Shown here: positions 27,841 through 41,019 of the stretch, one piece after another | How positions within the stretch are numbered: the first letter of the stretch is position 1 | Layout of the letters: each line of letters opens with the position of its first letter | NCBI GenBank assembly: GCA_022647765.1 | Contig: JALCLH010000001.1 | Coordinates: 397,152-461,151, forward strand | DNA: 64,000 bases | From: Acidipropionibacterium sp. | Lineage (GTDB): Bacteria; Actinomycetota; Actinomycetes; Propionibacteriales; Propionibacteriaceae | Direction: 5' to 3' | Translations under genes and position numbers: made by a program | The notes under the pieces: model-generated | The model's input: only the letters and a program-made list of their open reading frames with translations | Told to the model about the DNA's origin: nothing | The model's database searches: none

Positions 27841-28326
27841 TCAGGAGCGGGACCGGCTGCGCAGTGCGACGATCCCCATCGTCACCAGCAGCACGATCAG
27901 ACTGAGCACGGTGGCCATCCACGACGGTACTGCGAGGTTGGCGAAGGCGACGTGCGCGGGATTCTCGAAGACCTCCTCGGGGGCGTGCATCCCGCCATGG
28001 CCGATGACGACCAGCAGCTCTCCGAGGTGGCCGATCAACCAGCCGGCGAAGCACACGGTGGAGATCCAGGTCATCACCCGGACGGTTCTGCTCGCGGATC
28101 CGGCACGGACCTTCGACAGCAGCAGAATGCCGGCGAGGCACAGTGGTATGCCGATCAGATGGAAGGCCATGTGAGCCCAGTCGGCCTCCATCGGCAGGAA
28201 GACGAACGGCAGGATGACAGAGATCGCAACGACGGCCGCCAGGCCGATCGTGCGGAGAGTCGCGGAACCGCCTGCGGTGGTGGTGAGTCGTGCGGGTGTG
28301 GGCGTTGATGCCGGGATCGAGGTCAT
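27841..28326 (-). CDS. Predicted four-helix membrane protein, function unknown
   Basis: 161 residues from ATG 28326, which has a GAGGAG site. Four hydrophobic segments (about 25-45, 52-70, 85-105, 130-152). Three histidines lie in the second and third helical region (HMAFHLIG, GHLGELLVVIGHGGMH) and might bind metal or haem, but no family is recognised. It is divergent from the sensor kinase gene with about 120 bases between, so it could be a target of that two-component system. Confidence 0.7.
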   Translation of the reverse strand: MTSIPASTPTPARLTTTAGGSATLRTIGLAAVVAISVILPFVFLPMEADWAHMAFHLIGIPLCLAGILLLSKVRAGSASRTVRVMTWISTVCFAGWLIGHLGELLVVIGHGGMHAPEEVFENPAHVAFANLAVPSWMATVLSLIVLLVTMGIVALRSRSRS

Positions 28327-28445
28327 GGCTCCTCCTCGGGGCTGTCTGGTGGGTCGCTGTGCATCGACGATAGATTTCCGGCGGCGCCCCGGACATCGGT
28401 GAGAACGCCTATCTTCGGTGACCCGGCCCCGGGAGATCATGGGGC

Positions 28446-30005
28446 ATGTCCACCAGCATCTGGCGCGTCGCCTGCACCGGCCTCGCGGGCATCGGCGTGC
28501 CGGTCGCAGCCTGGGCGATCGCCCTCGGCTGGCCGGCGGACAATCCTCTCGGCTTCATGCTGGCACCGGCGACTCTGGCGGTGATGGCCCTGGCCGGGAT
28601 GCTCGTCCTGGTGCTGGCCGGCCGGCTGGACACGCCGGGATGGCCGGTGCGCGCGGCGATGCTCACTCTCGGACTGACCACCCTCGGCTACCCCTGTCTG
28701 CTGGCCATGTCCGCCGCCGGTCGCGGCGGACCGGCGGTGCGATTCGGCGCCGAGATCGGGCACTGGGCCCCGTTGACGATGGTGAACCTGCTCCCGATCC
28801 TCGCCGTCTCGGCGGTCACCGGGCGCAGCCGCCGCGGCTGGGTGGCGATCCTGCTGCTGCTCGCCGGGGTGGCAGTGCTGGTCCCGGCCCTCGGAGAGGG
28901 TTCGCTCGCCCTGGTGGCCTCGATCTCATGGCTGGGAGGATTCCTGATACCGATCCTGGCGACCTGGCCGCTGGTGCGTGGCACCGGCGCCGAGATCCGC
29001 CGGCGAGCCGTCGTGTGCGGGCTGGCATCGGTGGTCCCGGTCGTCATCATCGGGTTCTGCACGATGCTGGGCGCCGCCGAGGAGGCGCTGGGACTGGACG
29101 ACCTGGCCATCACGGCCCTGATGCTCGGGTTCTCCGCCTGCACCGCGGCGACGGCCGGCCTGGCCCGGGCGGCGGTTCAGGCCGGGGCGACCTGGCTGCT
29201 GGGCCGGACCGCGCTGATGGCGTCGCTGGCCGGCATCCTGGCCATCGCGACGCTCATCGTGGCGACCGGAGCCGGGCTGGGGGTGCTGGGTGCGGCCGGC
29301 CCGCCGGCGGCACTGCTGGCCGGCGTCCTCACCACCGCGGCGCTCGGTCTGGCATCGGTGCTGCTGCACCGCCTGGCGGCCCGGTGGATCGACCTGCGGG
29401 CCGAGCTCGAGGCGGCCCGGGCGGAAAGGGCCGCCAGGGCCGAACGCCTGCGGCTCAGCCGCGATCTGCACGACGGCGTGCAGGCGCACCTGCTCGGCAT
29501 CGCCCTCAACCTTCAGCTCTCCGGACAGTTGATGGCCGGGCCGCAGGCCCAGGAACTCATCGAGGAGACCGTCATGGCTCTGCGGGGCGTGGTCCAGGAA
29601 GTTCGCGCCCTGGGCGAGGGGAGGACTCCCGCGGTGCTGGTCGACGACGGGCTGACCGCTGCGCTCACCCGGCTCGTCGGTCCGCTGGACGGCGTCTCCC
29701 AGATCCGGCTGCCGCAGCACCGCCTTCCGGCAGAGGTGGAGGAGACCGCCTATTTCGTCGCCTGCGAGGCGATCGCCAACGCCGTGAAGCACGCCCGGGC
29801 CGAGCACATCCGGATCGTGGTCCAGGACGCCGAGGACCTTCTCACGGTGATGGTGAGCGACGACGGGGTGGGCGGGGCGGATCTGCGGCAGGGCGCGGGA
29901 CTGCGCGGCATCACCGAGCGGGTCGCCGCCTCCGGTGGACTGCTCACCGTGCGCGAGGGCTCGCCGCGGGGCACCGTGGTGGAGGCGAGCCTGCCGTGCG
30001 GATAG
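28446..30005 (+). CDS. NarL-family sensor histidine kinase
   Basis: 519 residues. The first about 310 residues form some ten membrane helices, unusual in having almost no extracytoplasmic sensor domain. The HisKA_3 dimerisation region has the phospho-His in RLSRDLHDGVQAHLLG (about residue 345). The ATPase domain has ACEAIANAVKHARA (N box) and SDDGVGGADLRQGAGLRGI (G boxes). Its stop overlaps the response regulator gene by 10 bases. The many-helix sensor suggests detection of a membrane-linked signal; the ligand is unknown. Confidence 0.92.
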   Translation: MSTSIWRVACTGLAGIGVPVAAWAIALGWPADNPLGFMLAPATLAVMALAGMLVLVLAGRLDTPGWPVRAAMLTLGLTTLGYPCLLAMSAAGRGGPAVRFGAEIGHWAPLTMVNLLPILAVSAVTGRSRRGWVAILLLLAGVAVLVPALGEGSLALVASISWLGGFLIPILATWPLVRGTGAEIRRRAVVCGLASVVPVVIIGFCTMLGAAEEALGLDDLAITALMLGFSACTAATAGLARAAVQAGATWLLGRTALMASLAGILAIATLIVATGAGLGVLGAAGPPAALLAGVLTTAALGLASVLLHRLAARWIDLRAELEAARAERAARAERLRLSRDLHDGVQAHLLGIALNLQLSGQLMAGPQAQELIEETVMALRGVVQEVRALGEGRTPAVLVDDGLTAALTRLVGPLDGVSQIRLPQHRLPAEVEETAYFVACEAIANAVKHARAEHIRIVVQDAEDLLTVMVSDDGVGGADLRQGAGLRGITERVAASGGLLTVREGSPRGTVVEASLPCG

Positions 30006-30634
30006 TCATCGCCGAGGACCAGGTGCTGCTGCGCGACGGGATGGCGCGGCTGCTGGAGAGCGCCGGGCACCGGGTGGTGGCACAGGTCGGAGACGGCCCC
30101 TCGCTGGTCGCCGAGGCTGATCGGCATCGTCCCGGGATGGTGCTGGCCGATATCCGGATGCCTCCCTCCTACACCGACGAGGGGGTACGCGCGGTCCGCC
30201 TGCTGCGCCGGCGGCGGCCCGAGCTCGCGGTGATGATGCTCTCCCAGGTGGTGGAGCTCTCCCTGGTCGAAGAGGTGAGACGCCGTTCCCTGCGCCGGTT
30301 CGGCTACCTGCTGAAGGATCGGGTGCTGGACACCGCCGCATTCCTCGAGCAGCTGGAGACGGTCGCCGCCGGCGGCACCGTCATCGATCAGTCGGCGGTC
30401 GACCGGTACCTGGGCCGCGGCGACGGGCGACGCGCCCGGCTCACCGCGCGGGAGCGGGAGGTCCTCCGCCTGGTGGCGGCTGGCCGCAGCAATGCCGGCA
30501 TCGCGTCGGTCCTGGTGATCTCGCGGCGCACGGTCGACGCCCATCTGCGGTCCATCTTCGCCAAGCTGGGCATCGAGGCCGACGCCGACGACAACCAGCG
30601 GGTGCTGGCCGCCCTCGACTGGCTCAGCGGCTGA
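29996..30634 (+). CDS. NarL/LuxR-family response regulator
   Basis: 212 residues. The receiver domain (about 1-120) has acidic residues in IAEDQVLLRDG, the phospho-Asp in LADIRMPP and the conserved Lys in GYLLKDRV. A LuxR-type helix-turn-helix (about 145-205) contains LTAREREVLRLVAAGRSNAG and SRRTVDAHLRSIFAKLGI. GTG 29996 overlaps the kinase gene, so the pair is translationally coupled. Likely targets include the divergent membrane protein gene. Confidence 0.94.
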   Translation: MRIVIAEDQVLLRDGMARLLESAGHRVVAQVGDGPSLVAEADRHRPGMVLADIRMPPSYTDEGVRAVRLLRRRRPELAVMMLSQVVELSLVEEVRRRSLRRFGYLLKDRVLDTAAFLEQLETVAAGGTVIDQSAVDRYLGRGDGRRARLTAREREVLRLVAAGRSNAGIASVLVISRRTVDAHLRSIFAKLGIEADADDNQRVLAALDWLSG

Positions 30635-30704
30635 GCTGCCGTGCCGTCTGCGGCGCAGCCGTCTGTAGTCTTGGGACCGAATTGTCAGCACGGAAGGGCG
30701 AAGC

Positions 30705-32283
<1,579 letters not shown>

Positions 32284-32410
32284 GCGCTCCGCGGGCCCGG
32301 CCTGTCAGCCCTTCGCGAAGACGACCGAAGCGATCCGGGCCGAGAGATTACGGTACAGACGCCGGCTTCTCGCCCGGCTGTGTCCCATTCACCTGATCCG
32401 GAGGTCATCC

Positions 32411-34147
32411 ATGAACGTCGCCGAGCAACTCGTCGAGCAACTCGTGAAAGCCGGTGTGCGGCGCATCTACGGGATCGTGGGTGACTCCCTCAACCCGATC
32501 GTCGACGCGGTGCGCAAGTCGGGCGGCTCGGCGAAGGGCGGCATCGACTGGGTGCACGTGCGTCACGAGGAGGCAGCGGCCTTCGCGGCCTCCGCCGAGG
32601 CCCAGCTGACCGGCGAGCTCGCGGTGTGCGCCGGCTCCTGCGGCCCGGGCAACCTGCACCTCATCAACGGGCTCTACGACGCTTACCGGTCCCAGGCTCC
32701 GGTGCTGGCGATCGCCTCCCACATCCCGAGCGTCCAGATCGGCTCCAACTACTTCCAGGAGACCCATCCCGACCGCCTCTTCGACGACTGTTCCGACTAC
32801 TGCGAGCTGGTCTCCAGCCCGGAGCAGGCTCCGCGAGTGATGAACTCGGCGATCCGCCACGCGGTCGCCCTGCAGAGCGTGGCGGTGGTCACCCTGCCCG
32901 GAGACGTCACCGATCAGAAGGCCGTCGCCCCCACCCCGGTCTACGTCCCTAGCCGCCGGCCCATCCTGGAGCCCAACCCCGAGGACCTCAAGCAGCTGGC
33001 CACCCTGCTCAACGACTCGCGCAAGGTCGCCATCTTCGCCGGCGCCGGCGTCGAGGGCGCGCACGACGAGGTGCTGGCGCTGGCGGACAAGCTCAAGGCC
33101 CCGATCGGCCACAGCCTGCGCGGCAAGGACTTCATCCAGTACGACAACCCCTTCGACGTCGGCATGACCGGTCTGCTGGGCTACGGCGCCGCCGCCGAGG
33201 GCATGAACGACGCCGACGTGCTGATCCTGCTGGGCACCGACTTCCCGTACAACCAGTTCCTGCCCGACACGCTGACCGTCCAGGTCGACAGCCGGGCAGA
33301 GAAGCTCGGCCGGCGCACCGACGTCTCCTTCCCGGTGCAGGCCGACATCAAGGCCCTGGTCACGGCGCTGACCCCGCTGGTCAAGCAGCACGACGACAAG
33401 TTCCTCAAGTCCACCGTCAAGCGCCACGCCAAGATCATGAAGGCGCCGGTCGGCTCGTACACCCGCAATGTCGAGCACATGAAGCCGATCCACCCCGAGT
33501 TCGTCGCCCACATCCTCAACGAGGTGGCCGACAAGGATGCGATCTTCACCGCCGACACCGGTATGTGCAATGTCTGGACCGCCCGCTACATCGACCCGCT
33601 GGGCACCCGCCGGCTGATCGGCTCCTTCCTGCACGGCTCGATGGCCGACGCGCTGCCGATGGCCCTGGGCGCCCAGGCCTCCCACCCGGACCGCCAGGTC
33701 ATCTCGGTCTCCGGCGACGGCGGCCTGTCGATGCTGCTCGGCGAGCTGGTCACCGCCCGGATGCACAACCTTCCGGTCAAGGTGCTGGTGTTCAACAACT
33801 CCACCCTCGGCATGGTGAAGCTGGAGCAGCTGGTCAACGGCCTGCCCGACTTCGGCACCGACGTCCACGACGTCAACTACGCCGGGGTGGCCTCCGCGAT
33901 GGGCTTCCACGCCGAGCGGGTCGACGATCCCAAGGAGATCCGCCGGGCGCTCACCGAGGCCCTGGCCGCCGACGGCCCGGCCCTGGTCGAGGTGCTCACC
34001 GATCCCAACGCGCTCTCCCTGCCCCCCGAGATCAAGGGCGAGATGCTCATCGGGTTCGCCACCGCGATGAGCAAGGTGGTGCTCAACCGGGGCGCCGGCG
34101 AGGTCATCTCGATGGCCACCTCGAATATGCGCAACATCCCCAGGTGA
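32411..34147 (+). CDS. poxB: Pyruvate:quinone oxidoreductase (pyruvate oxidase, acetate-forming)
   Basis: 578 residues of the thiamine diphosphate enzyme family. Three domains are present: pyrimidine-binding (about 1-170, with catalytic Glu in VRHEEAAAFAASAEA), FAD-binding central (about 185-340) and ThDP-binding (about 365-545, SGDGGLSMLLGELVTARM ... FNNSTLGMV). It decarboxylates pyruvate to acetate and CO2 and passes electrons to membrane quinone. The C-terminal end is the type that attaches to membranes in PoxB. In a propionic acid bacterium this supplies acetate and respiratory electrons. It stands alone with its own upstream gap. Confidence 0.93.
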   Translation: MNVAEQLVEQLVKAGVRRIYGIVGDSLNPIVDAVRKSGGSAKGGIDWVHVRHEEAAAFAASAEAQLTGELAVCAGSCGPGNLHLINGLYDAYRSQAPVLAIASHIPSVQIGSNYFQETHPDRLFDDCSDYCELVSSPEQAPRVMNSAIRHAVALQSVAVVTLPGDVTDQKAVAPTPVYVPSRRPILEPNPEDLKQLATLLNDSRKVAIFAGAGVEGAHDEVLALADKLKAPIGHSLRGKDFIQYDNPFDVGMTGLLGYGAAAEGMNDADVLILLGTDFPYNQFLPDTLTVQVDSRAEKLGRRTDVSFPVQADIKALVTALTPLVKQHDDKFLKSTVKRHAKIMKAPVGSYTRNVEHMKPIHPEFVAHILNEVADKDAIFTADTGMCNVWTARYIDPLGTRRLIGSFLHGSMADALPMALGAQASHPDRQVISVSGDGGLSMLLGELVTARMHNLPVKVLVFNNSTLGMVKLEQLVNGLPDFGTDVHDVNYAGVASAMGFHAERVDDPKEIRRALTEALAADGPALVEVLTDPNALSLPPEIKGEMLIGFATAMSKVVLNRGAGEVISMATSNMRNIPR

Positions 34148-34199
34148 TCCTTCCCGGCTGACCGCTGCTAGATGATCGGGCGGGACGGCCCGGCGTCGG

Positions 34200-34787
34200 C
34201 TACTCGGCGATCCAGGTGTGCAGCCGGATCTCCTTGATCCGCACCGAGCCGTCCGGGGTGCCGGTCTGGCGGTGGGCCCCGTCCGGGGCCCACCCGGCCC
34301 CGGTCAGGAAGGCGCGGGCCCGGTCATCGGTGGAGCGCAGCCAGCAGGTGGCCCGGCTGAACCGGTCGGCGCGCAGAGTGTCGACGACCGCGTTGAGAAG
34401 CCGCGAGCCGTGCCCCTCGCCGCGGTGATCGGGGTCGACCAGGAGCTCGGCGACCAGCGCGTCGGTGGGCTCGGCGTCCGGATCCTCGCTGGGGCCGATC
34501 GCCGCGAAGCCGCGCAGCTGCCGGCCCTGCCGGCTCCTCCCGGTGGACTCCGCCGGCGGTTCCAGGGCCACCAGGACCCTCAGCTCGGCCAGCGGGGGAG
34601 TGGCGATCGCCCGCCACCAGGACTCGGTCATCTGCTCGCCGCTCACCGAGCCCAGCACACCGGCCAGGTCCGGATCCGCCTGCCAGACGCGGCGCTGCAG
34701 TCCGGCGATCGCGGCCGCCTCGGCGGGCATCGCGAGACGGACCGAAGCGGTTCCCCCGGCGCTGGGGGAGATGGTGGGGCCGGACAT
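34200..34787 (-). CDS. GNAT-family N-acetyltransferase
   Basis: 195 residues from ATG 34787. The acetyl-CoA motif appears as VAELLVDPDHRGEGHGSRLL (motif A, Q/RxxGxG/A form) around residue 115, followed by ATCWLRSTDDRARAFLTGAG (motif B region). The substrate cannot be assigned. It is divergent from rnj with about 110 bases between, and convergent to poxB. Confidence 0.88.
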   Translation of the reverse strand: MSGPTISPSAGGTASVRLAMPAEAAAIAGLQRRVWQADPDLAGVLGSVSGEQMTESWWRAIATPPLAELRVLVALEPPAESTGRSRQGRQLRGFAAIGPSEDPDAEPTDALVAELLVDPDHRGEGHGSRLLNAVVDTLRADRFSRATCWLRSTDDRARAFLTGAGWAPDGAHRQTGTPDGSVRIKEIRLHTWIAE

Positions 34788-34896
34788 GCCCACCAGCCTA
34801 CGGGGAGGGCCCGCACGGCGCCCCGCAGGTTCGCCCCGATTCATCGCGAAGAGGAGCGCCCTGCATCGACGGCCTCCAGCGGATAGGCTGAGGCTT

Positions 34897-36586
<1,690 letters not shown>

Positions 36587-36614
36587 GGCCGTGCGTCGGG
36601 CCGGTCCTCCCGAT

Positions 36615-36644
36615 TTGAGGGCGACGGGCTCGACCGTGTAGTCT
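36615..36644 (+). promoter_or_regulatory. Putative rpmB promoter
   Basis: TTGAGG (36615-36620) and TAGTCT (36639-36644) are separated by 18 bases; the start site would give a leader of about 90 bases before rpmB. Confidence 0.5.
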
Positions 36645-36742
36645 GAGCAAGTTCCTGTGTGGAACCCATCTTGCGGAATCAGTCCCGCGAATTAACGAGT
36701 GTGTCGACGCGCCGCGCCGACTGTTGAACAGGAGAACTTCCA

Positions 36743-36928
36743 GTGGCTGCTGTCTGTGACATCTGCGCCAAGCGCCCCAGTTTCGGACATAACGTCCCCT
36801 GGTCGAAGAAGAAGACCTCCAGGCGGTGGAATCCGAACATCCAGCGCGTCCGTGTCGTGGAGAACGGCACCCACAAGCGGATGAACGTCTGCACGTCCTG
36901 CCTCAAGGCCGGGCGCGTCTCTCGCTGA
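36743..36928 (+). CDS. rpmB: 50S ribosomal protein bL28
   Basis: 61 residues. Begins MAAVCDICAKRPSFGHNVPW and has a second Cys pair in NVCTSCLKAGRV, so this is the zinc-binding (C+) form with four cysteines. GTG 36743 follows ACAGGAGAA. It lies just upstream of recG, as is usual. Confidence 0.97.
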   Translation: MAAVCDICAKRPSFGHNVPWSKKKTSRRWNPNIQRVRVVENGTHKRMNVCTSCLKAGRVSR

Positions 36929-37037
36929 CCCTTTGAGCGGGCCCGTCCCGCGCACCATCGAGGCCGATCCTCCTGCCGGAGGGTCGGCCCCTTTGCGCTG
37001 TACGAAGTTGTCGGCGTCCTCCGGTAATCTCGCAGAC

Positions 37038-39273
37038 GTGGATGACGTCGTCTCGCCGTGGTTGACCAAGGCCCAGGAGGAGCTGCACCGCCCGCTGGCC
37101 GAGGTGCTCGGCACCAGGACCGCGAAGGCCTTCGCCGGGCTGAACATCTCGACCGTCGGGGAGCTGCTGTCCCATGTGCCCAGGCGGTATCTCACCGGCA
37201 CCGAGACCACCGACCTGTCCCAGCTCATCCCCGGCTCCGAGGTCGCCCTGGTGGCCGACGTGGCCGATGTCGAGTCGTACGAGATCAAGGGTCCCGGGCA
37301 TCGCCAGCGCCTCGAGGTCACCCTCACCGACGGCATGGCGCGTCTTCCGGTCACCTTCTTCGGCAAGGACTGGCTGGTGAGGTACTGGCGCAAGCAGTTC
37401 ATGGAGAGCACCCACGGCATCTTCGTGGGCAAGATCGGCTCCTTCCGGGACCGCCCGCAGATGACCCACCCCGACTTCGTGATGTTCGACCGCGACGGCC
37501 GGATCGTCGGCAAGGCCGACAAGAAGACGATGGCCACCCAGGTGATGCGGCACGGCCTGGTCGGGCTGTACCCGGCCACCGCGAAGCTGCCCACCTGGAC
37601 CATCGCCGAATGCGCCACCCTGGTGCTGGCCCAGGTCGGCGAGCAGCGCGACACCCTGCCCGACTGGCTGCGCGAGCAGGCCGGCCTGCCCCGGATCTGG
37701 GACGCCTTCGAGGATGTGCACCACCCCCGCACCCTGGCCGAGGCCGACCGGGCCGGCGAGCGGCTGATCTGGGAGGAGGCGATCGCCACCCAGGTCACGA
37801 TGGCCGCCAGACGCCGCCGGGCGGCATCCCGGAAGGCCCCGGCCTGCCCGGCCCGCTCCGATGGGATTCTCGCCGCCTTCGACGCGCAGATCCCGTTCAC
37901 CCTCACCGACGGGCAGCGGGAGATCGGCCGCACGATCAGCGCCGAACTCGCCGGCAGCACCCCGATGCAGCGGCTGCTGCAGGGCGAGGTGGGCTCGGGC
38001 AAGACCCTGGTCGCGCTGCGGGCGATGCTCCAGGTGATCGACGCCGGCCACCAGGCCGTGCTGCTGGCCCCCACCGAGGTGCTCGCCCAGCAGCACCACG
38101 ACACCATCACCGGGCTGCTCGGAGATCTCGGCGCCGGGCACCAGCTCGGCGCCCCCGACAATGCCACCGGAGTCGCCCTGCTCACCGGCTCGATGGGGGC
38201 CGCCGCGCGCCGACAGGCCACCGGCCAGATCGCCGACGGCTCGGCCGGGATCGTCATCGGCACCCACGCCCTGCTCACCGGCAAGGTCGACTTCGCCGAT
38301 CTCGGCCTGGTGGTCGTCGACGAGCAGCACCGCTTCGGCGTCGAGCAGCGCGGGGTGCTCACCTCCTCGCCGGATCGGCATCCGCACGAGCTGGTGCTCA
38401 CCGCCACCCCGATCCCGCGATCGGTGGCGATGACGGTCTTCGGGGATCTGGAGGTCTCCAGCCTGCGCGAGCTGCCGGCCGGGAGGGCCGATGTCCAGAC
38501 CACCGTGGTCGACGTGGTGAGCCATCAGAGGTGGCTGACCAGGGCCTGGCAGCGCGCCCGCGAGGAGGCGGAGCAGGGCCACCGGGTATTCGTCGTCTGC
38601 CCCCGGATCGACGCCCACGAACCCGATCCCGAGGCCAAGGACGCCGAGGAGCCCGGACCCCGGCGTCCACCCTCCAGCACCGTCGAGGAGCTCGCCCCGA
38701 TGCTGTCCGCCGGGCCGCTGCAGGGGATACCGCTGGAGACCCTGCACTCGCGGATGGACGCCGACGCCAAGCGCGCGGTGATGGAGCGGTTCGCCTCCGG
38801 CGACACCCGGGTGCTGGTCTCCACCACGGTGATCGAGGTCGGCGTCGACATCCCCAGCGCCACCATGATGGTCATCATGGACGCCGACCGGTTCGGGGTC
38901 TCCCAGCTCCACCAGCTGCGCGGGCCGGATCGGCCGGGGCGAGCTCCCCGGACTGTGCCTGCTGGTCACCGCCGCCGAGCCCGGCACCACCACCCGGGCC
39001 AGGATCGACGCGGTGGCGCGGACCCGCGACGGGTTCGAGCTGGCCGAACTGGATCTGGCCCAGCGCCACGAGGGCAATGTCCTCGGCTCCTCCCAGGCCG
39101 GCCTGCACAGCCCGCTGCGGCTGCTCAAGGTGCTCGACCACGGCGAGATCATCACCGCGGCCCGCGACCTCGCGGAGAGCTGGATCCAGCAGGACCCGGA
39201 GGATCCCCGGCTGCTCGACATGGTCTCCGCCACCGAGCGGCTCGCCGAGGGCGACCTGATGGAGCAGGGCTAG
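37038..39273 (+). CDS. recG: ATP-dependent DNA helicase RecG, one frameshift
   Basis: About 744 residues after correction. The N-terminal wedge/OB domain (RRYLTGTETTDLSQLIPG) is followed by helicase motif I GEVGSGKTLVAL, motif II VVDEQHRFG, motif III LTATPIPR and the helicase C domain (STTVIEVGVDIPSATMMV). RecG remodels stalled replication forks and branched recombination intermediates. An extra C at about 38925 (CGCGGGCCGGATCGG) breaks the frame in the motif VI region; corrected it reads QLRGRIGRGELPGLCLL. GTG 37038 is the first in-frame start after the preceding gap. Confidence 0.93.
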
Positions 39274-39303
39274 CGAAGCCCCCGGCCGGCTCTCAACCGG
39301 TTC

Positions 39304-39723
39304 TCAGGCGGTCGGTTCGGGACCGAAGGCGAAGGTGCGTCCGGTGATCGTCCCGGGCTGCACCCGCACCCAGGTCTTCTTGACCGTGGGCACCCAGGGG
39401 CGCAGCGGCATCTTCTCGCACAGCGCAAGTTCGTCGGGATCGGTGATCACCTGGGCGGTGCCGCGCAGCAGCACGCTCCAGCCGCCGTCCTCCGACCAGC
39501 CGTCGGCCTCGAAGGCGACCGTGCTGTTGCGCACCATCTCCTCGAGCTTGGTGCCCGCCGCGGTGCGGAAGACGACGGACGGTCCATCCACCACGAAGTT
39601 CACCGGGAAGATCTGCGGCTGGTCGTCGACGCTGGTGGCCAGTCGGCCCACCTCGGCGGTGTCGAGGTAACCCCAGCAGGTGTCCTCCTCGACAGCGGTC
39701 ATCGGGCTGTCCTCACTGTTCAT
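39304..39723 (-). CDS. Pyridoxamine 5'-phosphate oxidase-family flavoprotein
   Basis: 139 residues from ATG 39723. The split-barrel fold is suggested by LDTAEVGRLATSVDDQPQIF and GWSVLLRGTAQVITD, typical of small FMN- or F420-binding proteins of this superfamily (Rv1155-like). The substrate is unknown. It is convergent to recG and divergent from rsmD. Confidence 0.87.
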   Translation of the reverse strand: MNSEDSPMTAVEEDTCWGYLDTAEVGRLATSVDDQPQIFPVNFVVDGPSVVFRTAAGTKLEEMVRNSTVAFEADGWSEDGGWSVLLRGTAQVITDPDELALCEKMPLRPWVPTVKKTWVRVQPGTITGRTFAFGPEPTA

Positions 39724-39807
39724 GCGCCATTTGTACCAGCCCGCAGGCCGGGCCGCAGTCGTCTCGCCAAGCTCGGTGCCTGTGCCGCGCCGGGATAATC
39801 TGGTCCG

Positions 39808-40414
39808 GTGAGCAGAATCATCGCCGGACGGGCGGGGGGACGCCGTCTGCGCACCCCGGCGGGGGACGCCACCCGGCCCACCTCGGACCGGGTGCGGGAG
39901 GCCTTCTTCTCCGCCGTCGCCGCCTGGAACGGCACCTCCGACCAGGCCCGTCGAGGCGCAACTGGAGGGCCAGTCGATGCTCGACCTGTTCGCAGGATCG
40001 GGGGCGGTCGGGCTGGAGGCCGCCAGCCGTGGCGCCTCCCGCGTCGTCGCGGTCGAGCAGAATGCCAGGACCGCCGCCCTGATCCGCTCCAACGCCGCCT
40101 CCTGCGGGCTGGCCGGTCCGGTGACCGTGCTGGCCACTGGCGCGGAGCGGTTCCTGGCCGGTGCAGCCGGGCCGGCAGAGGATGGAGCCTTCGACATCAT
40201 CTGGCTCGACCCGCCCTACGCCTGGGACGCCGATGACCTGGACCGGCTGATCGCCGCCGCGGCGTCCACCCTGCTGGCCGCCGACGGGCTGATCGCGGTG
40301 GAGCGCTCGGCCCGCGGCCGCGCCCCGGTCTTCCCGGCCGGGCTGGACAGCTGGGCCAACAGCTACGGTGAGACCGTCGTCCACCTCGCACAACCCACCA
40401 GGGAGCACTCGTGA
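39808..40414 (+). CDS. rsmD: 16S rRNA (guanine(966)-N2)-methyltransferase RsmD, one frameshift
   Basis: About 201 residues after correction. The opening SRIIAGRAGGRRLRTPAG, the SAM-binding LDLFAGSGAVGLEAASRGA and the catalytic DPPY in WLDPPYAWD identify RsmD. An extra C in 39947-39949 (CAGGCCCGTCGAGG) shifts the frame; corrected it reads SDQAVEAQLEGQSMLDLF. GTG 39808. Its stop overlaps the coaD start (GTGA), the usual rsmD-coaD pair. Confidence 0.93.
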
Positions 40415-40884
40415 AGGCCGTCATCTCGGGATCCTTCGACCCCATCACCCGCGGACACGTCGACATCATCACCCGGGCCGCCGCGCTCTTCGACGAGATC
40501 GTGGTCGGCGTGGCGGTGAACTCCGCCAAGAACGGCATCTTCTCGATGGACGAGAGGGTGGCCTTCGTGCGCGACGCCGTGGCCGGCCTGCCGGAGGTGG
40601 AGGTCGCCCCGGTCGACGGGCTGCTGGTCGACTTCTGCACCGCCCAGGGGGCCGGGGCCATCGTCCGCGGCCTGAGATTCGGCGGGGACTTCGACTACGA
40701 GCTGCAGATGGCCCACGTCAACAAGGCCATGAGCGGCATCGAGACGGTGCTGCTGCCGGCCGGGCGCGAGTACGGCACGATCTCTTCGACGATCATCCGG
40801 TCGGCGGCCGGCAACGGCGGGGACATCTCGGCCTTCGTCCCGCCGATGGTGGCGGAGGCGCTGCGCGAGAGGTTCGGAAAGTAG
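40411..40884 (+). CDS. coaD: Phosphopantetheine adenylyltransferase
   Basis: 157 residues. CoaD makes dephospho-CoA from phosphopantetheine and ATP. The signature GSFDPITRGHVDII (TxGH) is at residues 7-20 and the ISSTIIRS motif at about 126. Starts with GTG overlapping the rsmD stop codon. Confidence 0.97.
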   Translation: MKAVISGSFDPITRGHVDIITRAAALFDEIVVGVAVNSAKNGIFSMDERVAFVRDAVAGLPEVEVAPVDGLLVDFCTAQGAGAIVRGLRFGGDFDYELQMAHVNKAMSGIETVLLPAGREYGTISSTIIRSAAGNGGDISAFVPPMVAEALRERFGK

Positions 40885-40913
40885 ACGCCGTCGCACCGGT
40901 TCGGCATGCAGTT

Positions 40914-40994
40914 TTGACATACAGCGGTCGCGCAGCATTTTGCCGATCGATGACGCCGTTGTAGAGTTGGCAGCCGGTCATGACCTCGTCATGA
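40914..40994 (+). promoter_or_regulatory. Promoter and palindromic site upstream of the DUF177-rpmF operon
   Basis: A consensus TTGACA is at 40914-40919, but the sequence 17 bases later is poor as -10. A second arrangement, TTGCCG (40940-40945) with TGTAGAGT (TAGAGT about 40962-40967), looks workable. Downstream lies a perfect inverted repeat TCATGAC-CTC-GTCATGA (40978-40994), 25 bases before the ATG, where a repressor or an RNA hairpin could control the operon. Confidence 0.5.
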
Positions 40995-41019
40995 TCCACC
41001 GGTTGAAGGGAATGCTGCG

